Numbered from the stretch's first letter, positions 10,996 through 23,148 are shown. The stretch: 64,000 nucleotides of DNA from Cerrena zonata (GCA_038087015.1 JASBNA010000051.1:62001-126000); one strand, 5' to 3'. The notes: a model not told the origin generated them from the letters alone. Numbers and translations are program-made.

Positions 10996-12367
10996 ATGTT
11001 GGTGACACCTTTAACGAAGCTTTTGGGAATACGAGTGTGAGTAGACCAGTATATACACGTTACAATTGGACTGACACCTGCGCAGGCCTGTTGTGCAAGG
11101 TGGAATGCAATGGTGAGTATCAAGTAACCTCTATCTTGGTAGCAAGTGGACCGTACGAATATATTCTTGCAGGGTCGGCTTACCTCCATTAGTTGCGGCC
11201 GTGTCTAACGGAGGCGGCTTGGGAATCCTCACTGCCCTAACGCAACCCAATCCTGAAGCCTTGCGGCAAGCTATCCGAGAAACACACAAACTAACGTCAA
11301 AACCCTTCGGCGTCAACATCACTCTTTTGCCTACGATCAACCCACCAGACTATGAGGGATACGCTAGGGCCGCTATTGAAGAAGGCGTTAGGATATTCGA
11401 GACCGCAGGAAACAGCCCCGGGAAGTTGATCCGATACTTCAAGCAAAACGGCTGTATCGTCATTCACAAATGTACAACCATCCGACATGCAAAGGTACGC
11501 AAGGAGACCTTATAACATTATTCCAGGCTGACCTCGGCCTGTAGTCAGCTATTCGCCTTGGTGTCGATGTTGTCAGTGTCGATGGGTTTGAATGTAAGAC
11601 CATTAATCGAGTTCTTGCATATGTGTTCTCACAATTGTCACAGGTGCTGGACATCCCGGAGAGGAGGATATCGGTGGTTTGGTCCTTGTAAGTCGTTGTT
11701 GTTGCGATTTATGATTTACCAAATATCTGACACCGACTCACGTAGCTTGCACGAGCAGCTCAGGAATTGAATATTCCATATATCGCCTCCGGTGGTGTCG
11801 CAGACGGACGGGGATTGGCGGCAGTGCTCGCTCTCGGTGCAGCTGTAAGTGGAAGTTGTATTACCCTCTAGGAACCATCTTAATTATCATTCGTTTAGGG
11901 TGCAAATATGGGCACACGGTTCATGTGTACAGTGGAAGCGTCAGTCTTTGAAATCCCCTTCGAATATATTCGACAACACCCCTGACTAATCTTCCATCAG
12001 CCCGATCCACCAGAACATCAAAGAGAAAATTGTAGCATCAAACGAACAGGATACTGTCCACATCTTCCGAACTCTTCACAACACCGCACGAGTGTTCAAG
12101 AATAAAGTGTCTACGGAGGTCGTCGCCATTGAGCGAAAACCAGGTGGCGCTAAATTCGAAGATGTTCGCGAGTTGGTGTCAGGGGCACGGGGCAAGCAAG
12201 TCTACGAAACCGGTGACCCAGATTATGGTATTTGGAGCGCTGGTGTCAGTGTAGGGTTGATTAAAGATATACCGACGTGTGAAGAGCTGTTAGCAAGGAT
12301 GGAGAAAGAGGCTGAAGACGTTATTGACGGATTGGTCAAGGTGAGGGTTGAGAAGGCAAAGTTGTAA
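10996..12367 (+). CDS. Nitronate monooxygenase (2-nitropropane dioxygenase family)
   Basis: FMN-dependent TIM-barrel enzyme that oxidises alkyl nitronates such as propionate-3-nitronate; predicted 329 aa. Eight exons in phase: 10996-11036, 11086-11112, 11173-11494, 11545-11593, 11644-11687, 11746-11844, 11899-11939 and 12001-12367. Family landmarks are PVVQGGMQWVG near the N-terminus, SNGGGLGILTA, KPFGVNITLL, the VSVDGFECAGHPGEED segment holding the catalytic-region His, IPYIASGGVADGRGLAA and GANMGTRFM for phosphate binding. The acceptor at 11544 is chosen because the earlier AG leads straight to a stop. The second exon is only 27 nt. Confidence 0.92.
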
Positions 12368-12629
12368 TTGAAGAGTTTGGATTACAGTATTTGTATATCG
12401 GACATATTTCAAACAGACACATTTTGAACGATGTAGCATCTTTTCCATCATGTTAACAGGCGATAAGCTATACACAGAATAAGCGGAGGAGCAAAATACT
12501 ATGACCCATCCTATAACGTATAGTAGTGGCTCTAAGTAATCCTCTCCAACTATATACTTTTCCCTAGAGAGATCACAGCTGCTCATATGCCTTTACTTCG
12601 GTACGGTATTGAAGGTAGGCCTTTCAGGT

Positions 12630-12965
12630 AGAGTGATTCAAGTTTTCCTTTTCTGCAGGATCCCTAATGGGCATCGATTTAAGAAGTTCAAGTTCAGTAA
12701 GCTCAGTGGGTATGGCAGGATTCTGACGAATCTGAGCTGCACGCTCCTCAGACTGAGGGTCCCATGCTTTCTTCAAGTAATTTCAAGGGATGATCAGGAA
12801 GCGAGGCTTGTCGACTTTGAGGGCAACTTCTTCACCTCCAAGCCTTTTGTTTTCTCGAGCTATGACTACCTGAGCCATACATAGTAAAGGGTGTGAAGGA
12901 CGAATAACCGTAAATGGACTTGTCGCAATATTGTCTACATCCCGGATGGTAGGTTGGTAGGGTAT
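12630..12965 (-). pseudogene. Degenerate kinase-like gene fragment
   Basis: On the minus strand, translation in shifting frames matches the N-terminal half of the kinase-like proteins at 14522-15484 and 51043-51891. Recognisable pieces are FTMYGSG where intact genes have PFTMAQV, then VVIARENKRLGGEEVALKV (compare VIVVRDTNDPGDQEIALKV), and KKAWDPQSEERAAQIRQNP (compare KKPWDAQSEELAARARQDH). Frames are interrupted by stops and indels, and the catalytic half is absent. It resembles the gene at 51043 more than its own neighbour. Confidence 0.75.
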
Positions 12966-13019
12966 GTTGGTTTATAGGACAAAAGGATTCAGTACTCGGC
13001 ATTGTCGCAAGCGGGAGAG

Positions 13020-13155
13020 ACATTCCAAGTAGCCCTAAAGAAAGCGTCTCAGCACCGATAGGAGTAGGCAGATAAGAATTGAAAAGAGTAATTGCGTTAG
13101 CTCAAAGAAATGCGTCCGTGAGAACCTTCTAAGGGAGTTGCCATATTAGGAATAG
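13020..13155. repeat. Dispersed repeat, copy 1
   Basis: This stretch resembles 46722-46975 over most of its length (CCGATA-AGTAGG, AGAATTGAA, then CCGTGAGAA followed by GGAGTTGCCATATTAGGAA). A shorter match lies at about 44192-44215. It sits just upstream of the degenerate kinase-like fragment and may be old flank of that gene family or a small non-autonomous element. Confidence 0.5.
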
Positions 13156-13423
13156 TCAACGTTATAATTGGCAAGTGCACCGCAGCACTTCAAGTTTCCC
13201 TGACTGCCGGTGCGTTGATTTATCGTTCCCCAGGAATAGTCAATATAATCACTATCACGCCATCTTGTGATTTTTAAGCATAATGTCTTGGGCCTCGACC
13301 GAATATCCTATCTAAAAGAGTACATATGGGAAAACATCAGCGATGTTCAAGACAGCTGACCGTGCGGGAACATCCAAAGTTTATCTGTAATGTGACATTT
13401 TACAAGGAAGATGTCATCTCAGT

Positions 13424-14160
13424 GATCAATGCTTTATTCCTGGACTTCTTCCAGGTAATTCTCCTCCTTGAAGCACATACTACCGAAGTCAATTATGACT
13501 ACACGGTCCGACGTCAGAAACAAATATGGATGGGTGGGTTTGTGGCGGTAAGAGGTCGGCAATGTGTGGAGTCAAGATAGACCAATCTAAGGTGATAGAC
13601 ATGGTGTTTAGGCCACACATAGCTCCCACGAGATTTTCCGAGATGACAATGTAGACTGTCACTATCAAATACAACTTGAAGTTTGTATAGGTGGCAGACG
13701 TCAACGTACCGTGACCCAGGAACCGAGGGACTCCATCTCTTTGGAGAGATCTCAACTGGCTGTACGTTTTCACTTCGCTCGTGAAATGAGAATGAGCTTA
13801 TAGGAAGGCGTCATTCCCCAACCCCTCAGGTTTCTCGAGCCAGCACACATACGGTAGGTCATCGGAATCGCCTGGAATGGGGTTTGTCTGACGAAACTCT
13901 GCTGCACGAGCCTCGAACTCGAGGTTCCTGATCTGTTTGATTGCTTTGCGAACATTGAACATGAAGCGAGGATCATAAACCTTCAGCACGATCTGCTCCC
14001 CTCCTGGGTCATTACTTCCGCGAACCACAAGGACTTGGGCCATAGTAAACGGTGTTATTGGCCGAATGACAGTAAATTGCTGTAGGACGGTGCTGTGTGC
14101 GAATCGCACTTCCAAACTGTTGTTTGGAAGATAATATGTCGGTGTAGCGGAAGGGTTCAT
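13424..14160 (-). pseudogene. Truncated kinase-like gene
   Basis: Begins with MNPSATPTYYLP and follows the intact paralogues through FTVIRPITPFTMAQVLVV, GGEQIVLKVYDPRF and NPIPGD to GNDAFL. There a TAA replaces an Arg codon at about 13798. The same frame then continues with SHFTSEVKTYSQL and PRFLGHGTLTSAT to about 13690. The segment holding the catalytic-loop HxDPNxGN motif is missing, but a DFG-containing scrap (VVIIDFGSMCFKEENYLEE) survives near 13430-13505. One nonsense change plus an internal deletion make a working kinase fold unlikely. Confidence 0.8.
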
Positions 14161-14521
14161 CGTATGGAGGAGTCAGAGGGTTGACACGAGGAATCTGAAC
14201 GAAATGACACTGTGAGCACTTGGCGGTTTGACCTGAATCGGAGAAGGCTGAATGCTTACAGAATGTTGAATGGTACTCAGTATACCGGGGTCCAAGCTAA
14301 CAGGCTACTAAGCGGTTAAATTTGAGAGACTATCATGGGGAGATTTGTTATCCCTGGGTGCATGTTGGACTCTGTTATGCGGATTATGTCGTTCGGAGTT
14401 GCGTAAAGTTCAAGCTGAAAGCTACTATTTGAGATGGATACATTGGGTAGTTCTGTCAAGTAGCGAGACTTTCCGAGCTCCGGATTGTTAGTATTGTGTA
14501 CACATTGACATTACAAGCAAT

Positions 14522-15484
14522 CTACACAACAGTAGACAGGTAATCGTCCAACGACTCCACTCCTAACCTCTTGGTGATCCATATCTTACACCATCTGAGA
14601 TCACCCTCATCAAATACCGCATTCGCCCAGTCTTCATCCGACTCCTCCTCACTCCTAAAATAAGCCTCCCCAAAATCAATAATAACCGCACGATCGGGAC
14701 TGAAGAGAATATTTCCAGGGTTGGGATCAGCATGGATGACATTGAAGGTGTGGAAACTATCGACGGTTTCGAGGAGGGAGCGAATGAGGTCAGGACGAAG
14801 CATAGCGGGATCGGCATCTCTCAACGGTGTGGAATTGGGGACGAACTCGAGTATCAGAGCGCTAGGGTTGATGTAACGTGGTTGTCCGTCAGGTAGCATG
14901 GAGGCAGAGGTTAGTGTGCCATGTCCAAACAGTCGAGGCAACCCCTTTCCTTGGAGAGGTTGTAGCTGCCTATACGCCTTCAATTCGCTGGCGAAATCGG
15001 AACGAGCCCGTAAGAAGACATAATTCTCCAATTCCTCCGGTTTCTTAAGGGCGCAGAAGTTTGGTAGGCCAGCGAACGCGTCAGGAATTGGATTCATCTG
15101 ACGAAGCTCTACTGAACGCGCCTCAACCTCGGGATCCCAAGTCCTTTTTATCACTCTACGAACATTGACCATGAAGCGAGGATCATAGATCTTCAATACG
15201 ATCTCCCCTCCCCCTGGATTATTGGTTTCGCGAACCAGAAGTACTTGGGACGTAGTGAATGGCGTGATGGGTCGAACGACGGTAAATTGTCGTGTCATAG
15301 CACTGTGCGCGAGTTGTATCTCTAACTGAGATTCGGGACGATAATACACTGGTACTTCGTGGGGATCCCGGGTAGGCTGGGGAGGATCTGAATCCAAATG
15401 GTAGTCCACCTCAGTGTTTCCTTCGTCCGTTCCATTGCTCATACCGTACTCGATCCGTCTTGAGTGCCGATAGTGTAGATTCAA
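14522..15484 (-). CDS. Kinase-like (protein-kinase/APH fold) protein
   Basis: Single-exon protein of up to 320 aa; an alternative start at 15442 (MSNGTDEGN) would give 306 aa. It has a glycine-poor N-lobe with EIVLKIYDPRF, where the Lys is the likely ATP-binding lysine, then LFGHGTLTSAS. The catalytic loop is VIHADPNPGNILFSPDRA, with HxD and Asn, followed by VIIDFGEAYF, the DFG metal-binding motif. This matches the small kinase-like proteins that are expanded in Agaricomycetes; targets are not known. Paralogues lie at 51043-51891 (intact), 13424-14160 and 12630-12965 (both decayed). It is divergent from the formyltransferase gene with only 170 bp between starts. Confidence 0.8.
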   Translation of the reverse strand: MNLHYRHSRRIEYGMSNGTDEGNTEVDYHLDSDPPQPTRDPHEVPVYYRPESQLEIQLAHSAMTRQFTVVRPITPFTTSQVLLVRETNNPGGGEIVLKIYDPRFMVNVRRVIKRTWDPEVEARSVELRQMNPIPDAFAGLPNFCALKKPEELENYVFLRARSDFASELKAYRQLQPLQGKGLPRLFGHGTLTSASMLPDGQPRYINPSALILEFVPNSTPLRDADPAMLRPDLIRSLLETVDSFHTFNVIHADPNPGNILFSPDRAVIIDFGEAYFRSEEESDEDWANAVFDEGDLRWCKIWITKRLGVESLDDYLSTVV

Positions 15485-15654
15485 TTGACTCGGGCAGCTA
15501 GAATCTGCTCCAGATTGTTCAAGTCCAAAAAGTTATGCATGCGACGCCACGTTGATTTCAATGGACTGAGCGCCCACTGGTATGTTTGAAATGAATAAAA
15601 CCCTCGTTTGTTCGTCACCACCACGTGCAATATTTACTACCTGTTCCTTCGTGA

Positions 15655-17107
15655 ATGTTATTTAGAATAACACATCGCAATTCACGAGGTCTATCTTCCG
15701 CGAGACGTCGATATCTTGGCTCCATATCAACGAAACCAAATGCATTTGACATACTCTTTCTAGGTCGTGACGAATTCTCGTGTTTGGTTTTGCAGCATCT
15801 CTATGATGCACATGGTATGCATCTTTTGTCCGTTGAGTAAGAAATCTATAATTTAACCTTCTCACAGATGTTTGGAAGACGATCCGTGTGGTAACCCAGC
15901 CGGACATGAAAGTGGGTAGACGCGGGTCTCAATTAGCTATTTGTGAGTCGAGATCCTTTCTGGGAATTGCGTGTTAAACGTCTACTAGCTCCTCTAAGAA
16001 CGCTCGGGGAGCAGTTGACACTCCCAGTGCAATACATTCCTCGGGACAAAGCTGCTTTCCGCGATTGGAAACTTCCAGCCCCATTCGACGCCACACCTCC
16101 AGTACCTTCACACTTGTTAGTGACTGCTTCCTTCGGGCGCATTCTGACCAAGTCGATGCTGGCGAATTTTGAGCCGTCGAATAGGCTTAATGTACATCCA
16201 TCGCTTCTGCCGGTGTACAGAGGTGCTTCTCCGATTCAGCATACCATTTTGAATGGCGAGAAGGAAACCGGCGTTTGCGTTATTGAGATGATGGAACGCA
16301 AAAAAGGCATCGATGCTGGAACTATTTGGGGAACAGCACGCATGGTAGGTTAATGTACCGAGAGGGTAACAGCAGCTCACTATCACATAGAATGTTCCGG
16401 AAAACAGCGATTTTACTTCACTTCGGGACGTTCTAGGTCACGAAGGAGGCAGGCTGCTCGTCAATACGCTGAGGGGTATCTTATGTGGAAAGGTAGGTTT
16501 CTTTTATTGCTCAAAAACCTACAATATCTCTGATCAATCACATCAGGCTGTCCCTTGTCCTCAAACCAGTGATCCCACCGCACCTCGTGCACCACTCATA
16601 ACGAGTGCTGACGCTATCGTCGACTTTCGGACCATGACCGCAACCCAGATCATCAGACGACACCGAGCCATTTCTCATCAAGTTGGCTTCCGTTCTTACA
16701 TTAATCTCAAAGATGTACTGACTGTATCCGTAGAAACCACTGCATGTTTACCTGAGAAACGGCAGAACGCTTCAACTTCACAGTCTATCTATTGCTGATG
16801 CCTCCCATATCTCGGCGCACGTTCTCCCTCAGCTGTATGAACCAGGAACTGCTTTCTATGACTCATATCATCGCTCTTTGCTCGTCCGCTGCTCAGACAA
16901 ATCGATATTGAAGGTCGAAAAGGTACGATTCGTACTTTTAGTATTGGAGGGGCGCATTATAATTTCCCATCTCAGGTGAAACAGCAAGACCGCGCTTTGC
17001 TTGCTGCAAAAGAATGGTGGAACGGTGTCAGCTCAGACTTGAGGGTCACCCAAAATAACGAGAGTGGACCGATCCTGCTCAGCTCCGATCCCTCAATCTC
17101 ACGATGA
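15655..17107 (+). CDS. FMT1: Mitochondrial methionyl-tRNA formyltransferase
   Basis: Formylates initiator Met-tRNA for mitochondrial translation. Predicted 382 aa from exons 15655-15814, 15868-15942, 15989-16344, 16391-16492, 16547-16681, 16734-16922 and 16976-17107, all in phase. The N-terminus is Arg/Ser-rich without acidic residues, as in a mitochondrial targeting peptide, and leads into FDILFLGRDEFSCLVLQHL. The catalytic region is LNVHPSLLPVYRGASPIQHT, with the conserved Asn and His, then GVCVIEM and GIDAGTIW with the conserved Asp. The C-terminal domain (HQKPLHVYLRNGRTLQLHSL) is present. The intron 16682-16733 is inferred because reading through it truncates that domain. Confidence 0.88.
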
Positions 17108-17531
17108 TCCTGACCTATTCTATGGAAGGATTTCTTAGCATACTTCATAACTGTATATATCCTGATTCTCATCTGACTGACGTATGGATTACACTCCCGT
17201 CCTCGTTGCAAGCTAGAAGTGTAATGGGTGTTGTGTTTCTCGATTCTTATTCAATTTACGTGGTAGCCAGCTTCTCTGATGCGACCTAACTGAGCTACCT
17301 AAAATAGATTCAGAGACTACGGTACGTTCCCTCAGTCACAGGCATTGTTTCCATATGCTACCTGGTCAGCACCCTCATCGGCGGTCCGTAGGCTGTTCCT
17401 CAGCGTTGCCGCAATGGATTCCCGACGTCGGTCACCTGAAGGAGTCCTTGTCGTAACAACGGACCTTCCTCCAGGTATAATACCTAGGACGCTTGGTGTT
17501 TGCTCAACCGAAAAGTGTACTATTTCCAAGT
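17108..17531 (+). promoter_or_regulatory. Upstream region of GDSL esterase 2, shared with copy 1
   Basis: From about 17265 this sequence parallels 9130-9403 upstream of the first esterase. Both carry GATGCGAC-TAACT-AGCT, CC-AAAATAG and CATCGGCGGTCCGT in the same order, so the gene was copied with its promoter. No strong TATA box was seen in this copy. Confidence 0.5.
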
Positions 17532-18639
17532 ATGCATCTCGTCAACCCACTCGTGCTTTCTTTGCTTCTGGCTACTCTTGCCAACGCCGTGGGGCTGGCA
17601 CCGGGTTCAATCAAAAACCTGGTTACATTTGGCGATAGTTACACCGACGTTGTGAACACAGGTGACAACGGAACAGCCTGGCCGGTGTATGCAGCCGGCT
17701 ACGGTCATTTCAACCTGCATTCTTTCGCCATATCTGGAGCGACTTGTGATCAGCGTTTGACACCTCGGGTCAATTTCCCATATGTCGTCCAAGACGAACT
17801 CCCAGCGTTCTTCAATGCGACAAGAAACGGGCTGAAGCTGGATCCTAAAGAGACATTATATACTCTTTGGATCGGGACGAACGACGTCGGAGCGGATACA
17901 CTGATCACTGGAAAGCAGACTCCCGGCACCACGATTGTGCAAGTAACGCAATGCGCCATCGACTGGATCAGGACTTTGTATGCTAGTGGGGCACGTAATT
18001 TCCTCATTCAGAATGTACGTATCTTCCTTTCCTTTCCAACCTTTCGTACTGACGGGTCCAACCTCATAGATGCTTCCACTTCCACTCACTATTCTGTATC
18101 GGGAAGATGGTTATTTGACACGTTTCTGGCCGACCCCGCATAATCAAACCCAGTGGAGCGTTTACATGACCGAACTCGTTGCAGGCGGAAACGAGATAGC
18201 CAATCTTATGCTTCAGTCTCTGCCACGACAGCTACCTGGGTCGCACATCGGTAAGGAACGGGGCGTCATTGAGAACAAAGGGCACACTGACTTGGCATAA
18301 TGTAGGTTTGTTCGACTCTCACTCCCTTTTCCAAGATATGTTCGATCATCCCCAAAAGTACCTCAACGGAACTGCTCCTCTGAACGTTACCGGTTGCATT
18401 AACTCCTGCGTAGCTCAACCTGGCGGTGCCCTCACTTGTACTGTCGTTGAAGGGACAGACCGTGATAGTTACCTTTGGTAGGCATCACCACAATAATGTT
18501 ATCTGAGAGCCATCGTTCTGACACGATATCTAGGTACGATGAGCTTCATCCTTCAGAGCAGGCGGACAGGCAATTGGCTAGGCAGATTGTGGACGCTGTA
18601 CAGCATGGATCCCGTCGTTGGACCACTTGGTTCAGTTGA
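17532..18639 (+). CDS. Secreted GDSL/SGNH esterase, copy 2
   Basis: Predicted 313 aa; exons 17532-18014, 18070-18250, 18306-18477 and 18534-18639, with the same phases as copy 1. The signal peptide MHLVNPLVLSLLLATLANA is followed by GSIKNLVTFGDSYTDVVN (nucleophile Ser), AISGATC, WIGTNDVGAD and YDELHPSEQ (Asp-His). The chosen ATG at 17532 places the signal peptide at the very N-terminus; the longer open frame from 17493 would bury it. Compared with copy 1, exon 3 is 12 nt longer. It converges on the dehydratase gene, with 98 bp between stop codons. Confidence 0.9.
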
Positions 18640-18737
18640 AATACTAGACACGCATGGGTTTATTTGACGTAAAAGACGGGCTGCTGTAGTTTAACATGAA
18701 AATGCATTCCGACACATACAGGCATTGATTCAGTGAC

Positions 18738-20555
18738 TTAGGCGGCTGCAGTTTGCAACTGTGCCAGTATCTTCGGATGTTCGTTAACCCAGTAAGATCC
18801 ATTAGGCCATTCGTAGTGCTTGATGCTAGCCTCGTGCATCTCGATACTACGAAATCCTATATCAGAATCGGACTAGATTAGGGAATAAAGACTACTGACC
18901 TGTAACCGCCCTTTGGATCATCGGGTATATTGTATCTACCACTCTGTCTGATCGAGCACGGGTGAACAAAATGTTCATGAAGGTGATTAGCAAACTCCAA
19001 AACATTGCGCTCCATAGATCCAGAGATCATTATGTAGTCGATCAGGCTGGTGAAATTGCAATGAGTGGGATGTATAAACCAAGATTCCGAGATTCAAGAC
19101 CTGCCTGAGGTGAATCGTGTATTCGCACAACCCGACACCGCCAGCATGAGGACATACAGGAATACCAAACCTATCATTATAACGTTTAGTTCATGACTTA
19201 GAGGGATCTTCAATGCAACCGTACTTCGCGGCCATGAGCAGAACACTCAATACTTCGCTAACGCCTCCCAAACGACAGGAATCAATTTGACAGACGTCTA
19301 TGGCTTCGGCTTGAAGGAGCTGCTTGAACACCATCCTATTATGGGCATGTTCTCCGGTTGCAACTCCGATGCCATATGGCTTGAGAGCCTTGCGAATAGC
19401 AGCGTGTCCAAGGATATCGTCGGGAGCAGTTGGTTCTTCAATAAACCTATGTCATTCCACAGCTAAAAACACCAGTTACATATGTCCGAGAAAGATCTTA
19501 CCAAGGTCGAAGGTCTTTTAGACTTTTCACATAATCAATCGATTCTTCAACATCCCATACCTGATTCGCGTCCATCATAATGACACTTCCGGTGGGTCCA
19601 GCATTCTTTCCAACCAGTTCAGGTGCATTCGGATCCCTCGCTTTCTGTCCCGCCGGTAAATACTGTGGGTCGTCGATGATCGATCTAATCATCTTCCCCC
19701 GTCGTAGATCCATTTCGCGATCCGCGCCGACTTTCATCTTGAAGTGATTGAAGCCAGCCTGAACGGCTTCTTTGGTCAAACGAGCTACTTTCTCATCGGA
19801 GTACCCCAGCCAACCAGCGGAAGTTATGTAGGCAGGATATCCGACATTCCTAACGTTCGCCTCGCGTTCCGCCTTGGTACTTTCTTTGGCTTTCAGCATG
19901 GACAGAGCCTCCTCTTTGGTGATGGCATCGGAGATGTAGCGAAAAGCAGTTGACTTGACAATTTCCTCCTGAAAAGACAGCATTAGCCGACCATCCTTAC
20001 ATTATTTCTGGATATGTTTAGACTCGACTGACGGGTGTCATATCCACAATAAGTTTCCACAAGGGCTTACGCCGAGATCTAGCATACATATCCCAAAGAG
20101 CATTGTCCACAGCACCCAATGCGATGTGTATCACCCCTTTCTCGGGTCCAATCCTGAATGTATCATTGAGTTATCAGGACGTTCGACAATCTTCTTTAAC
20201 CCACCAGCGTAACTGAGAATCAGAAGACAGATAGTCCCAAGTCTTCCCCATATCTGCAAATAATTCCTCTACGTCTTTCCCTACTAGCTTCAGGGCTAAC
20301 TCCTTGATCGCAGCGCAGACTACATCTGTTCCTCGTCCAATAGTGAAGGTCATACCATGACCAACAAGATCGGACGAGGTTCGAAGAGTAACGTATGCGG
20401 ATGAATAGTCACAATCGGTATTCATGGCATCTGTGCCGTCTCCACTCAGAGAAGTAGGAAAACGAATATCTGTTCGCGTCAGTAGATAGCTTTTCAGTAT
20501 TGATAGAGTACCCAGACGTACCATGAGTTTCAAAACTTGTAATTTCCACCACCAT
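18738..20555 (-). CDS. L-fuconate dehydratase-like enolase-superfamily protein, copy 1
   Basis: Member of the mandelate racemase/enolase superfamily close to L-fuconate dehydratase and ENOSF1, which remove water from sugar acids such as L-fuconate. Exon 1 (20522-20555, [11 protein letters not shown]) joins an exon starting [18 protein letters not shown]. Later landmarks are [39 protein letters not shown] with the catalytic KxK, the metal-ligand regions MMDANQVWD and [10 protein letters not shown], then ATGEHAHN, and [12 protein letters not shown] with the catalytic-region His. The C-terminus is [10 protein letters not shown]. The almost colinear paralogue at 25444-27292 lies in the opposite orientation. 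No targeting peptide is obvious, so it is probably cytosolic. Confidence 0.88.
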
Positions 20556-21631
20556 GTCTTAGTGGCGTGTAGATGGTAAAGCACCAAGTAAGAGTAGATA
20601 CCGTTGTGCGACGGCGGTGCATATTTATACTCCATTCTATTGGTCACAGTGACCTGCACTTGACCTTTGATGACTTCTTTTAGAGGGATTTGCTGTGGCA
20701 TGGGACCACTAATGGGAGCTTAGGGTTCCCACGACGTATCAGAGGACTCTCGTTACGACAGTGAAAATACACACACGGAAAACCTTACACCATCTCGACC
20801 AGCGCGTTAGACGAGCCTAAATCCATTAAACTATGCATCCAGTAATTATCCAGAATGGGAGTCCTAAAAGATGCGATTCGGACCGTGAGTGGTCTATCCT
20901 GAATAGAACTGATGTTAGCGTGTGGATGCCGCTCCAAAGGGCGAAGGACTCGCAGTTGAATCGTTCTAAGCACGTCACGACTATCGAAAAGAAATCCCGG
21001 ACATCTGGATTAAACGAGTATATTTCGAATAGCGTGGGCTAATACTTATAGGACGAGAATATGGGTATTGCAGCAAGCTAGAGTTGGGTTGTGTCTCTGA
21101 GTTAAACAATAAGCAACCACCGAAAGGAATGTGTTGGATTACGCGAGACCGGGCATGCTTGTAGATGCCCAAACATCTTCTCAGTCGAACGATGGATCGT
21201 CAGGCACCGACGGAGTACCGGTTTGCACCCTCTTATGAGGGTATTGAAACGCGCCATCTTCGACCATCTATTCGTGTCTAGCGATGCCATCGAATCCGCA
21301 AGGTGATAAGGCTCTCTATCACCACATAGGTCCCGACCAAGTAAAGCAGCACCAATCCTCGCACGCTTATTTCCATGCCTGGGTATTTATGGTGTACTAT
21401 CCGAGCGTCTCGACCCCGATGCCATATGCTCAAGGGTACTCGTGCTCGACGCTCTACAGATTGGAGGAGATTGGCGGGCGCAACGCGAGGAGAAATATTG
21501 TGATCGATCCTGAGATCGACATTGGGCGGAGAGTGAATGAGGATGTGCTGAAGGTATAAAAAGTCGAGCACTAGTTCCCATGGAGGATCCCCGTGTGAGT
21601 AAATCGCACTTCCACTCCACTCAGAGAAAGG
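20556..21631. other. Divergent intergenic region, one doubtful ORF
   Basis: Separates the dehydratase and peptidase starts. A 91-codon plus-strand frame at 21284-21559 (begins MPSNPQGDKALYHH) has no recognised domain and overlaps similar-length antisense frames, so I do not call it a gene. The rest shows no feature. Confidence 0.4.
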
Positions 21632-23148
21632 ATGTTGTTCAGCATAGTTCATTCTATACCCGCTACCTTGGTACTAGCCCTCACCTTCGCGAAGGTGTCA
21701 AATAGCATACTGCTCCCTCCTCCAATAGCACGTTCCGGCGAAGCTCAATGCTTTGTCTCTGATGCATGGCCGACTGGTCCAGGCGATGCACTCGTCCCGC
21801 AAGCACCATCGGAGGAGCTAAAGGAAATTCTTTCTCAGATCGACCCAAAACGCATCGAAGCCATCATTAACAAGCTTGTCTCCTTCGGCACTCGCCACAC
21901 TTTATCTTCACAGACGGACCCCAATCGAGGCATCGGAGCTGCTCGAGATTGGATCGCATCCGAAATGCGTGGGTTCGCTGCTGCTGCTCGGAACGGAACA
22001 AACGTCACCGTAACTGTTCCGAGCTACATCCAGGGCCCCGCTAGTCGTATTCCGTTCAACGTGAATATCAGTAACGTTATTACGACAATTCACGGAACGG
22101 AAGGGTCGAACAGGGTGTACATCATCACTGGGCACTACGACTCGCGAGTGACGGACATCATGAATTTCACTGATGATGCCCCCGGTGCGGATGATGATGG
22201 GTCTGGTGTGGCTTTGGTGATGGAACTGTCTCGTATCCTTGCGACACGACCTCCTCCAAAGGCAACGATTATGCTTGGCGCAGTAGCGGGTGAAGAGCAG
22301 GGTCTCTTTGGCGCTGCCTTCTTTGCCCAGCAGATGGCTGATGCAAAGATGGATGTGCAAGGAATGTTTACGAATGATATCGTCGGGAGCTCAAAAGCGG
22401 ATGACGGCTTCATTGACGCGAACAGCATTCGTCTATTCGCACAGGGTATCCCATCCTCCGAGAGCGCCACGCAGATCGCTCGTCGTACCTCGATTGGGGG
22501 AGAGAATGACTCACCTGCTCGTCAGCTTGCACGGTTCGCAGCTGAGGTTGCGTCGAACTCTGTGACTGATATGACAGGTTCGTTTGAAACTTCCGCCTCG
22601 ATGACTTTGAGAGACTAATCCGTACACTTGTGGAAACAGTTCGTGTCGTTTACCGACTCGACCGATTCCTCCGAGGCGGTGACCACGAGCCTTTCCTTGA
22701 CCAAGGATTCGTCGCGGCCCGTTTCACCGAACCAAACGAAGACTTCGCTCATCAACACCAGGATGTCCGTGTGGACAGTACTGGTAAACAGTTTGGGGAT
22801 CTTGCCGAATTCTGCGATTTCGACTTTATTAGCCGTGTTACCAAAGTAAATGGTGCTATCATTTGGTCTCTTGCACAAGCGCCGGGTACCCCGAAGAACG
22901 TGACGGTAGACACGAGCCAGTTGAGCAACGACAGTCAGTTCTTCTGGAACTTGGACACAGGTGGGGAGGTTGCTGGGTATGAAGTTGTATGGAGGGAGAC
23001 AGATGAGCCGTTCTGGACTAAGGTCATCCCGGTCGGTCTAGTGAGCACCGCAACTGTGAACCTTTCGAAGGATAATGTGGTATTCGGCATTCGAGCTGTA
23101 GGTAAGAACGGATATAGGAGTCCTGCGACGTTCCCGTTCCCTAAATAA
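21632..23148 (+). CDS. Secreted M28-family zinc peptidase
   Basis: Predicted 484-aa metallopeptidase from exons 21632-22577 and 22640-23148. A hydrophobic signal peptide ([15 protein letters not shown]) starts at the first ATG. The di-zinc site is visible as ITGHYDSRV (His), [16 protein letters not shown] (bridging Asp), [16 protein letters not shown] (catalytic Glu and adjacent ligand Glu), TNDIVGSS (Asp) and, after the intron, [17 protein letters not shown] plus the DFAHQHQD region (His). The C-terminal part ([12 protein letters not shown] to [15 protein letters not shown]) looks like a fibronectin-III-like domain, as in some fungal and bacterial M28 enzymes. Several NxT/NxS sites fit secretion. 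Confidence 0.9.

Noticed and set aside
17493..17531. Upstream extension of the second esterase from 17493
   Set aside because: It would put 13 residues before the signal peptide; copy 1 starts directly at its signal peptide.
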